A stretch of DNA of 64,000 bases from Lachnospiraceae bacterium (GCA_022767285.1 JALENY010000027.1:24123-88122); one strand, 5' to 3'; shown: positions 1-8,957, counted from the first letter of the stretch. Program-made: numbers and translations. The notes: generated by a model from the letters alone, not told the origin.

Positions 1-2
1 GG

Positions 3-86
3 ATGCTTGGTTTTGCGATTGCCTGTGTTGCTCTGTCAAACTTATTTAATATCATACGGAATTCTTATAATAAAAAAGAAAAATAG
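3..86 (+). CDS. C-terminal end of a membrane protein (partial)
   Basis: An open frame enters from the left edge and stops at 84-86. The visible part is one hydrophobic stretch followed by a short polar, lysine-rich tail, which is what the last transmembrane helix of a small membrane protein looks like. The ATG at position 3 may be internal. The next gene begins 14 bases downstream behind an AGGAG-type ribosome binding site, so the two are probably co-transcribed. The family cannot be told from 27 residues. Confidence 0.4.
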   Translation: MLGFAIACVALSNLFNIIRNSYNKKEK

Positions 87-100
87 AGGAGATAATCAGT

Positions 101-289
101 ATGGCAAGCAAAGAAGAAAGGTTCAAAGTAATTGTTAATGAAGGCAATGTATTGACCGGATCAGGTCAGAAAACCATAATAGTAGACAGAGAGACCGGAG
201 TAAATTACCTGTGGATAAAATCCGGTTATGCAGGCGGCTTGACTCCATTACTCGGCCCGGATGGAAAACCGATTATTTCAGTAATATAG
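101..289 (+). CDS. DUF6440 family small protein
   Basis: A 62-residue soluble protein with no signal peptide or membrane segment. It carries the pattern I associate with DUF6440: a central TIIVDRETGVNYL stretch followed by SGYAGGLTPLL and a DGKP turn near the C terminus. Function is unknown. The ATG follows AGAGGAGA at a normal distance, and the gene sits directly behind a membrane-protein gene. A strong inverted repeat about 105 bases downstream probably ends the transcript. The family call is from memory of the motif. Confidence 0.65.
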   Translation: MASKEERFKVIVNEGNVLTGSGQKTIIVDRETGVNYLWIKSGYAGGLTPLLGPDGKPIISVI

Positions 290-395
290 GATTCTTCAGT
301 ATATGCTAATGTCTTTTAATCAGATCGTATGCTGAGATTTCAAGATTCAATGCAGCTTACTTGTGTGGAAAGTTTCAGCGTTCAGCAGATGAAAT

Positions 396-440
396 GAAAC
401 GGCGCATTATATGGATGAAAACCGTATAGTGCGCCGTTTC
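396..440. terminator. Inverted repeat between convergent genes, probable bidirectional terminator
   Basis: GAAACGGCGCATTATA (396-411) pairs with TATAGTGCGCCGTTTC (425-440) with one G-U wobble, giving a 16-bp stem. It lies between the plus-strand DUF6440 gene and the minus-strand malQ. The T tract is short (GTTTC), so termination is inferred from stem strength and position. Confidence 0.55.
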
Positions 441-487
441 CCGTGCGCCTTGCGGTGCATGTAAATAGTGCAGTCTAATCAGATCAA

Positions 488-1990
488 TCAGTTCCAGTTC
501 ATTCGTCCGTAGCGTTTTGTTATGGCAAGAATTTCTTCTTTCAGTTCGTCAGTCAGTTCTCCCTCTTTCAACCGCCAGCGCCAGTTGATGCCAATAGTCG
601 AAGGCTTGTTGATTCTGGAACGATTGTCATAACCGAGATAATCCTGAATAGGAATAATGCAGCATTTGGCATTGCTTCTCATTACGAGACTGACAAATGA
701 TTTGTACAGCCATTTTTTCGGGGTATAGTGGTCGCAGAGATAATCCCGTGCTTTTTCCTGTTCTTCCTTTGAAATGCTGTTGAACCAGCCAACCAATGTC
801 TCATTGTCATGGGTTCCGGTGTAAGCAACACAGTTTTCCGGATAATTGTGGGGCAAATAGTCGTTCGCAGAACCCGAATCCCTCGAATCAAAAGCAAATT
901 CCAGAACTTTCATGCCGGGGAAGCCGGAATCCAGCACAAGCTGGCGGACAGAATCAGTCACATAGCCCAGATCTTCCGCGATGACTTCGTGCCAGCCGAG
1001 ATTATGCTCAATCGTTCGGAAAAGATCGATTCCGGGACCTTTTTCCCAGTGGCCGTTGACGGCAGAATCTTCACCGTAGGGAATGGAATAGTATTCGTCA
1101 AAGCCGCGGAAATGGTCGATGCGAACCACATCGTACAACTGGAAGCAATACCACATGCGGGAACACCACCACTGGTATCCGGTGCTTCGGTGATAATCCC
1201 AGCGATAGAGCGGATTGCCCCAGAGCTGTCCGGTGGCGGAAAAACCGTCAGGCGGGCAGCCGGCAACTGCAACCGGTACATTATTTTCGTCCAGTTGGAA
1301 AAGCTCAGGATGCGCCCAGGCATCGGCGCTGTTCATGGACACGTAAATGGGAATGTCGCCAATAATCTTAATATTTTTGCTGTTTGCGTATGCTTTTAGT
1401 GCTTTCCACTGTTCCAGAAATTTGAACTGGAGAAATTTCTGGAACTCAATATCAAAATAGAGCTCTTTGCGGTAATAGTCCATGGCAAAACCGTAGCGAA
1501 GGCGGATATCCTCGGCCCACTGGGTCCAGGGTTTTCCGTCAAAGCGGTCTTTTACGGCCATGAACAGACAATAGTCGGAAAGCCACCAGTCGTTTTGTGC
1601 GATAAATTTTTGGTATTCCTGATTCTGATAGATGTTGCTGCGCTCATAGGCTTTACGAAGAAGTGGGTAGCGCTGTTCATAGAGATTTTTGTAATTTATG
1701 TCATCTGCGTTTTTCTTTGTGTCAATCTCGTTGCATTCTTCTTCCGTCAGCAGACCTTCATCAACCAGAGTTTCAAGACTTATGAAATACGGGTTCCCTG
1801 CAAAAGTAGAAAAAGACTGATAAGGGGAATCTCCGTAGCTGGTGGGCCCAAGGGGAAGAATCTGCCAGTAGCTCTGGCCGGCTTCTTTTAACCAATCCAC
1901 GAAATGGTAAGCGCTTTTTGAAAAACATCCGATTCCATATCTGGAAGGAAGGCTTGAAATAGACAACAAAATTCCTGCTGCACGATTCAT
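488..1990 (-). CDS. malQ: 4-alpha-glucanotransferase (amylomaltase)
   Basis: MalQ transfers alpha-1,4-glucan segments between maltodextrins in the cytoplasm, working with phosphorylase in maltodextrin and glycogen use. The 500-residue length is normal for glycoside hydrolase family 77. The three catalytic acids are visible: Asp292 in RIDHFRGF (nucleophile), Glu339 in AEDLG (acid/base) and Asp395 in THDNET (transition-state stabiliser). The N terminus carries the typical SSLPSRYGIG and LPLGPT motifs. The ATG has an AAGGAGA ribosome binding site. The gene stands alone on the minus strand, with no glgP or maltose transporter beside it. Confidence 0.96.
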   Translation of the reverse strand: MNRAAGILLSISSLPSRYGIGCFSKSAYHFVDWLKEAGQSYWQILPLGPTSYGDSPYQSFSTFAGNPYFISLETLVDEGLLTEEECNEIDTKKNADDINYKNLYEQRYPLLRKAYERSNIYQNQEYQKFIAQNDWWLSDYCLFMAVKDRFDGKPWTQWAEDIRLRYGFAMDYYRKELYFDIEFQKFLQFKFLEQWKALKAYANSKNIKIIGDIPIYVSMNSADAWAHPELFQLDENNVPVAVAGCPPDGFSATGQLWGNPLYRWDYHRSTGYQWWCSRMWYCFQLYDVVRIDHFRGFDEYYSIPYGEDSAVNGHWEKGPGIDLFRTIEHNLGWHEVIAEDLGYVTDSVRQLVLDSGFPGMKVLEFAFDSRDSGSANDYLPHNYPENCVAYTGTHDNETLVGWFNSISKEEQEKARDYLCDHYTPKKWLYKSFVSLVMRSNAKCCIIPIQDYLGYDNRSRINKPSTIGINWRWRLKEGELTDELKEEILAITKRYGRMNWN

Positions 1991-2160
1991 ATGTAACTGT
2001 CTCCTTTGTTAAAAATATCTTCAATAATCATAACATCAAAGTATGATGAAAAGATAGGATTTTTTTTGAAAAACGACAGAAAAAGGATACATTTTGCAAA
2101 AGTGCTGTCATTGCAATGCCCGGACCAATGCCGGTTTTATAATTAGAACGGATTGGGTAG

Positions 2161-2189
2161 TTGCAACCCACGAGAAAATATTTTATAAT
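2161..2189 (+). promoter_or_regulatory. Promoter of the diaminopimelate dehydrogenase gene
   Basis: TTGCAA (2161-2166), a 17-base spacer and a consensus TATAAT (2184-2189) lie 63 bases before the ddh start. A GTTGCAAC-type hairpin overlaps the -35 (2155-2169) and a CAGCAG/CTGCTG hairpin (2206-2222) lies in the leader. Confidence 0.7.
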
Positions 2190-2252
2190 GAAAGAACTGT
2201 GAATGCAGCAGCGAAACTGCTGTAAAACAAGGAGAAAGAAGGAGATTTTATT

Positions 2253-3239
2253 ATGAGTATTCGAATTGGTATCTTAGGATATGGCAACCTCGGAAGGGGA
2301 GTGGAATGTGCAGTAAAACAGAATGCGGACATGGAACTGACCGCTGTTTTTACAAGAAGAAACCCGGAGACAGTAAATATTTTAACCAAAACAGCATCTG
2401 TATGCAGTGTTTCTGATATTGCAGACTGGAAAGATAAGATCGACGTTCTGATTCTCTGCGGCGGAAGTGCCACAGACCTTCCGGTTCAGACCCCTGAATA
2501 TGCAAAACTTTTTAATGTTGTAGATAGTTTTGACACTCATGCGAGAATTCCGGAACATTTTGCAAATGTAGATTCAGCTGCAAAAGAGGGCGGCAATGTG
2601 GGAATTATCTCTGTTGGCTGGGATCCGGGTATGTTTTCTTTGAACCGTATGTATGCAAATGCCATTTTGCCGGAAGGAAAAGACTATACTTTCTGGGGAA
2701 AAGGAGTCAGCCAGGGTCATTCGGATGCGATCCGCCGTATTAAAGGGGTAAAAAACGCAAAGCAGTATACGATTCCGGTGGAGGCTGCACTGGAAGCAGC
2801 CAGAAGTGGAGAAAATCCGGAACTGACCACCAGACAGAAACACACGAGAGAGTGCTTTGTAGTTCTGGAAGAGGGTGCTGACGCGGCGAAAGTTGAACAG
2901 GAAATTGTAACTATGCCCAACTATTTTGCAGACTACGATACAACCGTTCACTTTATCAGTGAAGAAGAACTTCTGGCAAATCACAGCGGTATACCACATG
3001 GAGGTTTCGTGCTGAGAAGCGGTGTGACCGGTTGGGAAAAAGAGAATAAACATGTGATTGAGTACAGCCTGAAACTGGATTCCAATCCGGAATTCACTTC
3101 TTCTGTTATTTTGGCTTATGCCAGAGCGGCATATCGTCTGGCAAAAGAAGGTCAGAGCGGATGCAAAACGGTATTTGATATTGCACCGGCATATTTAAGC
3201 GCAAAATCAGGAGAGGAACTTCGCGCAAGACTGTTGTAA
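2253..3239 (+). CDS. ddh: meso-diaminopimelate dehydrogenase
   Basis: This NADPH enzyme makes meso-diaminopimelate in one step from tetrahydrodipicolinate, bypassing the acylated intermediates of lysine and peptidoglycan-precursor synthesis. The 328-residue length fits. An N-terminal Rossmann fold is shown by GILGYGNLGRG (residues 7-17), and the substrate domain has the family signatures SVGWDPGMFSLNR and GVSQGHSDAIRRIKGV. It is monocistronic behind its own promoter, and no other lysine-pathway gene is nearby. I am confident of the family because the diagnostic motifs run through the whole protein. Confidence 0.95.
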   Translation: MSIRIGILGYGNLGRGVECAVKQNADMELTAVFTRRNPETVNILTKTASVCSVSDIADWKDKIDVLILCGGSATDLPVQTPEYAKLFNVVDSFDTHARIPEHFANVDSAAKEGGNVGIISVGWDPGMFSLNRMYANAILPEGKDYTFWGKGVSQGHSDAIRRIKGVKNAKQYTIPVEAALEAARSGENPELTTRQKHTRECFVVLEEGADAAKVEQEIVTMPNYFADYDTTVHFISEEELLANHSGIPHGGFVLRSGVTGWEKENKHVIEYSLKLDSNPEFTSSVILAYARAAYRLAKEGQSGCKTVFDIAPAYLSAKSGEELRARLL

Positions 3240-3402
3240 TTGAATTGATGAATAAGGCAAATGTAAAATCCGGCTGTTCTGAATCGCGATTGTCCATCAA
3301 GAGCAGCGAGTCTGTGGCTCTGAGAAAAAACATCAAATGCAACAAAGCGGCAGTTTTGAGGCACAATAGGGACAGAAGTAAAGAATAAGGAGGAATTTGT
3401 TT

Positions 3403-4263
3403 ATGAAAAAGAATAAAAAATGGCTCTGGGGACTTCTGGTTCTGGTGATTCTTTTGGCGGGCCTTACGGTGGGCGTCATGAAAATGTCACAGACCGCAAA
3501 AGATAACATCATCCGTGCGATGTATGTGCCTTATGGGGAAAGCGGTTCTTATGTGATGATCGATATCAAGAACGGAACAGTATTTACTGTGAATATGCCG
3601 GAGAATATATTTGACATCAACGGGAAGAAGATGGAACCTTCTGACTTGAAGAAAGGCAACATTCTTGATATTTATGGCAATGGTATTATGGCGGAATCTT
3701 ACCCGGGGCAGTATATGGGAGTGACCGAGATTCATGTGGTGGAGGAAGGAAAACCGGAAGATGCGGATCAATATCAGCAGATCATTGATGGACTGTATTT
3801 TGAACCGGATCCTGCTCAGATTCCCTATCTGTCAGCAACCTACCGTACGGAACAGGCAATTGTGACGGTGACTATACCGAACGGAAGCTATTCCTGGTCC
3901 TATGAAAATGAGAATGGACAGACCACGGAAGTTGAGGCTGACAGCGCTCATGTACTGATGTGGGAAGAAGAACTGTTGGGAGACGTTTCTATCGGTGAAG
4001 CAACGGATGTGGAACTGACTTTTGACAAAAAGCCGAAGGAAGTGCAGGTGAGCCGCTGGGAAGCACAGTACCGTGATAATCAGGACTATCTGAATGACAA
4101 TCCGGATGGGGAACCGGTAGAGCTTACGACGGATGAAGAAGCCGTCACATCCAGTGTTCAGAAAGTAACAAAATGGATTTTAAAAGCGGAACCGGGTTAT
4201 ATATACCGTGTGAAAGCAACATGGGAAAACGGTATGGTTGAATACGGATTCCTGACGAAATAA
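3403..4263 (+). CDS. Membrane-anchored protein of unknown function
   Basis: The protein has about 286 residues: a lysine-rich N terminus, one hydrophobic helix (roughly residues 8-26) and a large polar domain expected outside the cell. There is no lipobox cysteine, so it should remain anchored by the helix. The first outer segment (about residues 40-110, with GNILDIYGNG) looks like a small beta domain; the rest is acidic and I do not recognise it. The ATG at 3403 follows AAGGAGG by 9 bases; an in-frame TTG at 3397 is too close to it. It is followed within 20 bases by the ArsR gene, so they form an operon. Confidence 0.6.
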   Translation: MKKNKKWLWGLLVLVILLAGLTVGVMKMSQTAKDNIIRAMYVPYGESGSYVMIDIKNGTVFTVNMPENIFDINGKKMEPSDLKKGNILDIYGNGIMAESYPGQYMGVTEIHVVEEGKPEDADQYQQIIDGLYFEPDPAQIPYLSATYRTEQAIVTVTIPNGSYSWSYENENGQTTEVEADSAHVLMWEEELLGDVSIGEATDVELTFDKKPKEVQVSRWEAQYRDNQDYLNDNPDGEPVELTTDEEAVTSSVQKVTKWILKAEPGYIYRVKATWENGMVEYGFLTK

Positions 4264-4282
4264 AATGGAACAGGAGAAAAGC

Positions 4283-4591
4283 ATGAGTGAAAAAAAGCTG
4301 AGACATCCGTGCGATACGGAAACGTTATATGATCTGGCAGAATTATTCAAGGTATTTGGAGATTCTACGCGTATCCGTATTCTGTATACGCTGACGGAGG
4401 GAGAGATGTGTGTACAGGATATTGCGGATACATTGAATATGACGCAGAGTGCGATTTCTCACCAATTGCGTATCCTGAAGCAAATGTCACTGGTAAAATT
4501 CCGCAGGGAAGGGAAAACGATTTATTATTCACTGGCAGACTCCCATGTGGCGACGATTATGAATCAGGGACTGGAACATGTCTGTGAATAG
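4283..4591 (+). CDS. ArsR/SmtB family metal-responsive repressor with alpha-5 zinc site
   Basis: A 102-residue winged-helix repressor. The recognition helix region is QDIADTLNMTQSAISHQLRIL. The C-terminal helix carries Asp, His(+2), His(+13) and Glu(+16) in DSHV...LEHVCE. That is exactly the ligand spacing of the inter-subunit alpha-5 zinc site of SmtB and CzrA, so it should release DNA on binding Zn(II) or a similar ion. The ATG at 4283 has AGGAG six bases upstream; an earlier ATG at 4265 lacks this. It is the second gene of an operon with the unknown membrane protein. A matching operator lies 5 kb away at the metal ATPase promoter. Confidence 0.85.
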   Translation: MSEKKLRHPCDTETLYDLAELFKVFGDSTRIRILYTLTEGEMCVQDIADTLNMTQSAISHQLRILKQMSLVKFRREGKTIYYSLADSHVATIMNQGLEHVCE

Positions 4592-4698
4592 AAGAAAGTA
4601 AGAATCAAAAACAGATAACGGAAAGACAGAAAACAGAAAGATAAGGAATGAAAGTCAAAAAACGGGAAAACAGGGAACAAAAAAGGAGACACTCTGCT

Positions 4699-6429
4699 AT
4701 GGATAAAAAACAGTTGAAAAAAAGAATCGATGTGGCTGTGGGACGGATTCCTGCAGATGTGGTGATCCGAAATGCAAAAGTCGTCGATGTGTGCGGCGGA
4801 AAGATACTGGAAGGTGATATTGCTGTCTGTGACGGAATCATCGCAGGTGTCGGTTCTTATGAGGGGAAAAAACAATATGACGCTGCCGGAAAATATGCCA
4901 TACCGGGGTTGATTGACGGTCATATTCATATTGAATCTGCCTGTGTCAGCCCCGAGGAACTGAGCCGTATGATCGTACCCTTTGGAACCACGACGATTGT
5001 GGCGGATCCTCATGAAATTGTGAATGTATGTGGTATTACCGGTTTAAACTATATGCTGGATGCCGCAGAAAAAGCAGCGCTGGATATTAAATATATGCTT
5101 CCCTCATGTGTACCGGCCACACCCTTTGAACATGCCGGCGCCGTTATCGATGCCGGCGCTATGGAACAGCCCATTTCTGACGGGCGTATTCTCGGCCTGG
5201 GTGAATTCATGAATTTTCCGGGGGTTGTGAATGCGTTTCCACAGGATCTGGAGAAAATTCTGGTGGCGTGTCATAACGGAAAAATCATTGACGGACATTG
5301 CCCCGGTCTTTCTGGAAAGGAACTGAATGCCTATGCGTCCACCGGCATTCATTCTGATCATGAGTGTACTACCGTGGAAGAGATGGAGTCGCGCCTTTCG
5401 GCTGGAATGTATGTAATTATGCGTCAGGGTTCCGCCTGTCATAATCTGGAGGAATTGCTGAAAGGGGTGACTCCATATAACAGCCGAAGATGTCTGCTCT
5501 GTTCCGATGACCGTCAACCGAAGACTATTTTTGAAGAAGGCCATCTGGATAATCATCTGCGCTTATGTGTTAAAAACGGTATCGACCCCGTAACTGCCGT
5601 GCAGATGGCCAGTCTGAATGCCGCAGAATGTTTCGGACTTTCAGACCGTGGTGCGATTGTGCCGGGCCGCAGAGCGGATGTGGTACTGGTGGATGATCTG
5701 GAAAGTTTTCGTGTGCATCAGGTATTTATCGGAGGACAGGAAGCGGCTCGGGATGGTGTTTACCTTCTTCCTGTGGAAAGGCAGGATATCACGCCGGTGC
5801 GCGGTAGTTTCCATGTAAAAGATTTTTCTCCTGAAAAACTGCACATGCATCTGACTTCCGGTCATGTGCATGTGATCGATGTGATGCCCGGAGGTGTTGT
5901 TACCGGAAAAGGTATCGCAGACATTATTATTGATAAAAATGGTGAGTTTGTCTACAGTCCCAAAGAAGATATCGTGAAGCTGGCTGTAGTGGAACGTCAC
6001 AATAATACGGGAAATGTTGCCTGCGGATTCCTTCGGGGCTACGGGCTGAAGAAGGGAGCGGTTGCCGTATCAATTGCCCACGATTCTCACAATATCATTG
6101 TGGCCGGAACCAGTGACGAAGAGATGGCTGCGGCTGTGAGACAGGTGATTGAACAGGAAGGCGGAGCAGCTTTGATTTGGGAAGGCAAAACCATTGAGAA
6201 TATGCCGCTGCCCATTGCCGGCATTATGAGTGACAAAAGCGGTGAATGGGTGGATAAAAAACTGACAGACCTCCATCTGGCTGCCTTTGAAAAAATGGGT
6301 ATCAGCCGGGAGGTAGATCCTGTTATGACACTGGCCTTTATGGCACTTCCGGTGATTCCGGAACTGAAACTTACCGATATGGGACTTTTTGATGTGACAA
6401 GATTTGAATTTATTTCTGTGGAAGCGTGA
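4699..6429 (+). CDS. ade: Adenine deaminase
   Basis: Ade converts adenine to hypoxanthine and ammonia for purine salvage. The 576-residue protein has the amidohydrolase metal motif in GLIDGHIHIES, the second-half signature ADPHEIVNV, and further metal or substrate residues in GHCPGLS, SDHE and CSDDR. Enzymes of this family use iron or manganese. The start at 4699 has AGGAG ten bases upstream; an in-frame ATG at 4648 lacks a site. It follows the ArsR gene by 107 bases. Together with xpt near 16.6 kb it gives the cell a purine-base salvage route. Confidence 0.95.
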   Translation: MDKKQLKKRIDVAVGRIPADVVIRNAKVVDVCGGKILEGDIAVCDGIIAGVGSYEGKKQYDAAGKYAIPGLIDGHIHIESACVSPEELSRMIVPFGTTTIVADPHEIVNVCGITGLNYMLDAAEKAALDIKYMLPSCVPATPFEHAGAVIDAGAMEQPISDGRILGLGEFMNFPGVVNAFPQDLEKILVACHNGKIIDGHCPGLSGKELNAYASTGIHSDHECTTVEEMESRLSAGMYVIMRQGSACHNLEELLKGVTPYNSRRCLLCSDDRQPKTIFEEGHLDNHLRLCVKNGIDPVTAVQMASLNAAECFGLSDRGAIVPGRRADVVLVDDLESFRVHQVFIGGQEAARDGVYLLPVERQDITPVRGSFHVKDFSPEKLHMHLTSGHVHVIDVMPGGVVTGKGIADIIIDKNGEFVYSPKEDIVKLAVVERHNNTGNVACGFLRGYGLKKGAVAVSIAHDSHNIIVAGTSDEEMAAAVRQVIEQEGGAALIWEGKTIENMPLPIAGIMSDKSGEWVDKKLTDLHLAAFEKMGISREVDPVMTLAFMALPVIPELKLTDMGLFDVTRFEFISVEA

Positions 6430-6490
6430 GAAATAGCGGAATGAATCACACGATTTTTTAAAAAAGCGTGAAATTTCATAGGGAGTTATC

Positions 6491-7252
6491 ATGAACAGAC
6501 AGTTATTGGCAGAGACAGCTACATTAGCTGGCGAGATTATGTTAAAAAGCGGAGCGGAAACCTTCCGTGTGGAAGATACCATGGCACATATCCTTCGTAA
6601 GGGGAATGATTTTGAAGTTTCCCCGGTGGCCTTCACCACTGCGATTCTGGTTTCGCTGGAAGATGGAAAAACGGAACCCATTACCATAATACGCCGTGTC
6701 AAAACGGGAAGCACGAACTTAAGCAGGATTGTTCAGGTGAATGATATTTCCAGAAAATATTGTGCGGATGAGATCACGCTGGAAGAAGCCAGCGTGATGT
6801 TAAAACAAATACAGGGAAAAGAGTATAACAAAGCATTGTATAATTTGGCAACCATAGGGGTGGCGGCCGGATTTGCTCTGTTCTTTGGAGGAAGCCATGT
6901 GGATTTTCTGATGGCGGTTTTGTCCGGTGCTATTTTGGCCATGTGTATCACTCTGGGAAGGTATCTGAAACTGAATGGATTTATTCAGAAATGTATATCC
7001 TGTGCTGTTATGGCTTTTTGCTGTGCTGCGGCAGATTCACTGGCCGTACCGACTATGGATATGGACAAAGTGATTATCAGTACGATTATGCCGCTGGTTC
7101 CGGGAGTGGCCATTACGAATGCAGTTCGGGATACTTTGCAGGGCGATTATTTGTCCGGCAGTGCGCGGGTGATGGAAGCTTTTGTGACGGCGGCATCCAT
7201 CGCCGTTGGTGTCGGTATTGGAATTGCAGTTTTTCGATTCTTTTTTGGATAG
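6491..7252 (+). CDS. Threonine/serine exporter family protein, N-terminal subunit (YjjP-like)
   Basis: A 253-residue protein with a soluble N-terminal part (LKSGAETFRVEDTM motif, about residues 15-35) followed by four or five membrane helices from about residue 115. This is the ThrE N-terminal (DUF1212) half; the E. coli counterpart YjjP pairs with YjjB. The partner half follows 12 bases downstream. The substrate could be threonine and serine, as for ThrE, or dicarboxylates, as proposed for YjjPB. Sequence alone does not decide between these. Confidence 0.85.
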   Translation: MNRQLLAETATLAGEIMLKSGAETFRVEDTMAHILRKGNDFEVSPVAFTTAILVSLEDGKTEPITIIRRVKTGSTNLSRIVQVNDISRKYCADEITLEEASVMLKQIQGKEYNKALYNLATIGVAAGFALFFGGSHVDFLMAVLSGAILAMCITLGRYLKLNGFIQKCISCAVMAFCCAAADSLAVPTMDMDKVIISTIMPLVPGVAITNAVRDTLQGDYLSGSARVMEAFVTAASIAVGVGIGIAVFRFFFG

Positions 7253-7264
7253 GAGGGGAAAAAT

Positions 7265-7699
7265 ATGATTATAGGTGTAATCGGCACTTTTATTGCAATC
7301 ATGGCGTTCGCAGTATTGCTTGAAACCCCCAGAAAATATCTGATTCCTGCGGCAATCGTCGGAGCGCTGGGCGGGTTTGTGTATTTGCTTGGAATCAGGC
7401 TGGAACTGGACGTTGTGTTGTCTTCTTTTTTGTCGGCACTGAGTGTGTCTTTTCTGTCTCATATCTTTGCACGCATCTATAAAGCTCCGGTCACGCTTTT
7501 TCTGGTTGCAGGTATCCTTCCCACCGTTCCGGGTGGCGGTATGTATGAGATCGTATCGCATATTATCGGAGGCTTTCCCTCCGCGAGTATCTATTATCTG
7601 ATTCAGACACTGGAAATTGCGGGCGTGATTGCGCTGGCTATTTTCGTGGTGGATTCTGTTTTTCGTGTAAAGAAAAACCGGGGAAAAAACAGTGTGTGA
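7265..7699 (+). CDS. Threonine/serine exporter family protein, C-terminal subunit (YjjB-like)
   Basis: A 144-residue hydrophobic protein with four membrane helices and the PTVPGGGMYEIV motif typical of the ThrE C-terminal half (DUF3815, YjjB). With the preceding gene it makes up a complete exporter split over two chains. The ribosome binding site is AGGAGGGG. Its end faces the minus-strand rsuA-type gene with only 35 bases between them. Confidence 0.85.
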   Translation: MIIGVIGTFIAIMAFAVLLETPRKYLIPAAIVGALGGFVYLLGIRLELDVVLSSFLSALSVSFLSHIFARIYKAPVTLFLVAGILPTVPGGGMYEIVSHIIGGFPSASIYYLIQTLEIAGVIALAIFVVDSVFRVKKNRGKNSV

Positions 7700-7734
7700 T
7701 TGTTGGCATGCGCAAATAGTCATATTCTGTCTGT

Positions 7735-8436
7735 CTATAAAATAGAGTGCAGTTCTGATTCTGTAAGCGGTCGAAATTCTCCCGGCTTCAGATTGGAATC
7801 CAGCTTAAGGGGGCCTATAGATAAACGTTTTAAAAAGAGTACTTTTTTGTTAACAGCCTGAAACATGCGTTTAACCTGGTGGAATTTTCCCTCAAAAATC
7901 TCAACTTCGATTTCCGAAATATCATCAGAGCTCAAAATGCGGAGATTCGCCGGCAATGCGGAGAATTCCTCATCAAAGACAAGCCCTTCGCGGAAATCGT
8001 TCACATCTTTTTCTGTGACTTTTCCCTCGATTCGCGCATAGTAGACTTTGCCGACATGCTTTTTGGGGGAGAGAAGGCGATGGGCCAATGCGCCGTCATT
8101 GGTGATCAGCAGAAGTCCTTCCGTATCCTTATCAAGACGTCCTACCGGAAACAGATCATTTCGTCGGCAATCGCCCAGCAGATCAAGAACGGTTTTCTGA
8201 AAATTATCTTCTGTGGCAGATACAACTCCCTGAGGCTTATTTAGCATATAGTAATAGTATTTTTCATATTCTACCGGCTGGCTCTGGAAAAGAATCCGGT
8301 CGGAATTTTCATGAATGGTCAGATCACCTTTTTTGACGACCAGACCATTTACCTGAACCATTCCTTTTTTCAGATACTGTTTAACTTCACTTCTGCTTCC
8401 GATTCCGGCGTTTGCCAGAAATTTGTCAAGACGCAT
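7735..8436 (-). CDS. rsuA: RsuA-family 16S rRNA pseudouridine synthase
   Basis: The protein has an N-terminal S4 RNA-binding domain (MRLDKFLANAG, about residues 1-48) and then the pseudouridine synthase domain. The catalytic aspartate is Asp102 in GRLDKDTEG, at the same position as in E. coli RsuA. MLNKPQG and the late EGKFHQVKRMF motif are also present. At 233 residues it matches RsuA, not the longer RluB. The expected target is U516 of 16S rRNA or its equivalent. Confidence 0.85.
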   Translation of the reverse strand: MRLDKFLANAGIGSRSEVKQYLKKGMVQVNGLVVKKGDLTIHENSDRILFQSQPVEYEKYYYYMLNKPQGVVSATEDNFQKTVLDLLGDCRRNDLFPVGRLDKDTEGLLLITNDGALAHRLLSPKKHVGKVYYARIEGKVTEKDVNDFREGLVFDEEFSALPANLRILSSDDISEIEVEIFEGKFHQVKRMFQAVNKKVLFLKRLSIGPLKLDSNLKPGEFRPLTESELHSIL

Positions 8437-8612
8437 TGATATCCTCCCTGTATTTGTATTATCCGATCTTTGATTCTTGTACCGATTTAAGGTTCCGATG
8501 CATCGGTGTCTGTTTTCTGTATATAAATGCTGGTGTGTGCGATTTATATTAATCTCTGAATATCTGCGGCTATTTTATCATAAAGGGAGGATTCCTGCCA
8601 GTGCTTATCCAT

Positions 8613-8648
8613 ATAATATCAGATATAATATCAGATATAATATTAAAT
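8613..8648 (+). repeat. Three tandem copies of a 12-bp repeat
   Basis: ATAATATCAGAT occurs at 8613-8624 and 8625-8636, followed by a diverged copy ATAATATTAAAT at 8637-8648. It sits immediately upstream of the promoter at 8658. Its role is unknown; it could be a slippage tract or an AT-rich upstream element. Confidence 0.8.
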
Positions 8649-8657
8649 ATTCCGTGA

Positions 8658-8687
8658 TTGCCAAAGAAGAAAAAAATGTGATAGAAT
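8658..8687 (+). promoter_or_regulatory. Promoter of the small Cys-rich membrane peptide gene
   Basis: TTGCCA (8658-8663), an 18-base spacer and TAGAAT (8682-8687), with TGA directly before the -10 as an extended element. It lies 24 bases before the start codon. Confidence 0.6.
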
Positions 8688-8710
8688 ATTGACATTAGGA
8701 GGAAATACAT

Positions 8711-8860
8711 ATGTTAGCTGATATTATTATCATAGGAATCATTGTACTGTGTCTGGTGGCAGTAGGTATACATTATTATAAACGAAAAAAATCAGGCGCT
8801 TCAGGCTGCAGTTGTGGTTGTGGCGGATGTTCTGCTTCCTGCAATTCCAAAAAAGAATAA
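8711..8860 (+). CDS. FeoB-associated Cys-rich membrane peptide
   Basis: A 49-residue protein with one N-terminal membrane helix (about residues 4-20), a basic turn, and a tail with five cysteines at 33, 35, 37, 40 and 44 in a Gly/Ser-rich context. This is the layout of the short peptides usually found next to feoB and thought to help ferrous iron uptake. AGGAGG precedes the ATG by 7 bases. No feoA or feoB lies in this window, so the gene is either orphaned or serves another metal. It is followed by the shell-protein pair and a metal ATPase. Confidence 0.75.
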   Translation: MLADIIIIGIIVLCLVAVGIHYYKRKKSGASGCSCGCGGCSASCNSKKE

Positions 8861-8928
8861 TAGCAGTTTTGCGTCCCAAAATAAAATTGGGGGAAAGAGG
8901 CGTGAAAGGAAAGGAATTGATTTTTCCG

Positions 8929-8957
8929 TTTACATTACCGGGCATTTGTGTTAAAAT
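8929..8957 (+). promoter_or_regulatory. Promoter of the microcompartment shell pair
   Basis: TTTACA (8929-8934), a 17-base spacer and TAAAAT (8952-8957), with TGT directly before the -10 as an extended element. It lies 48 bases before the first shell gene. Confidence 0.6.

Noticed and set aside
809..1399. 196-codon frame opposite malQ, and similar long frames opposite htpG, purL and the AstE genes
   Set aside because: They are antisense shadows of clear genes, without ribosome binding sites or family motifs.
8477..8692. 71-codon open frame before the Cys-rich peptide
   Set aside because: It consists partly of the 12-bp repeat (YNIR repeats), has no ribosome binding site and runs through the promoter of the next gene.
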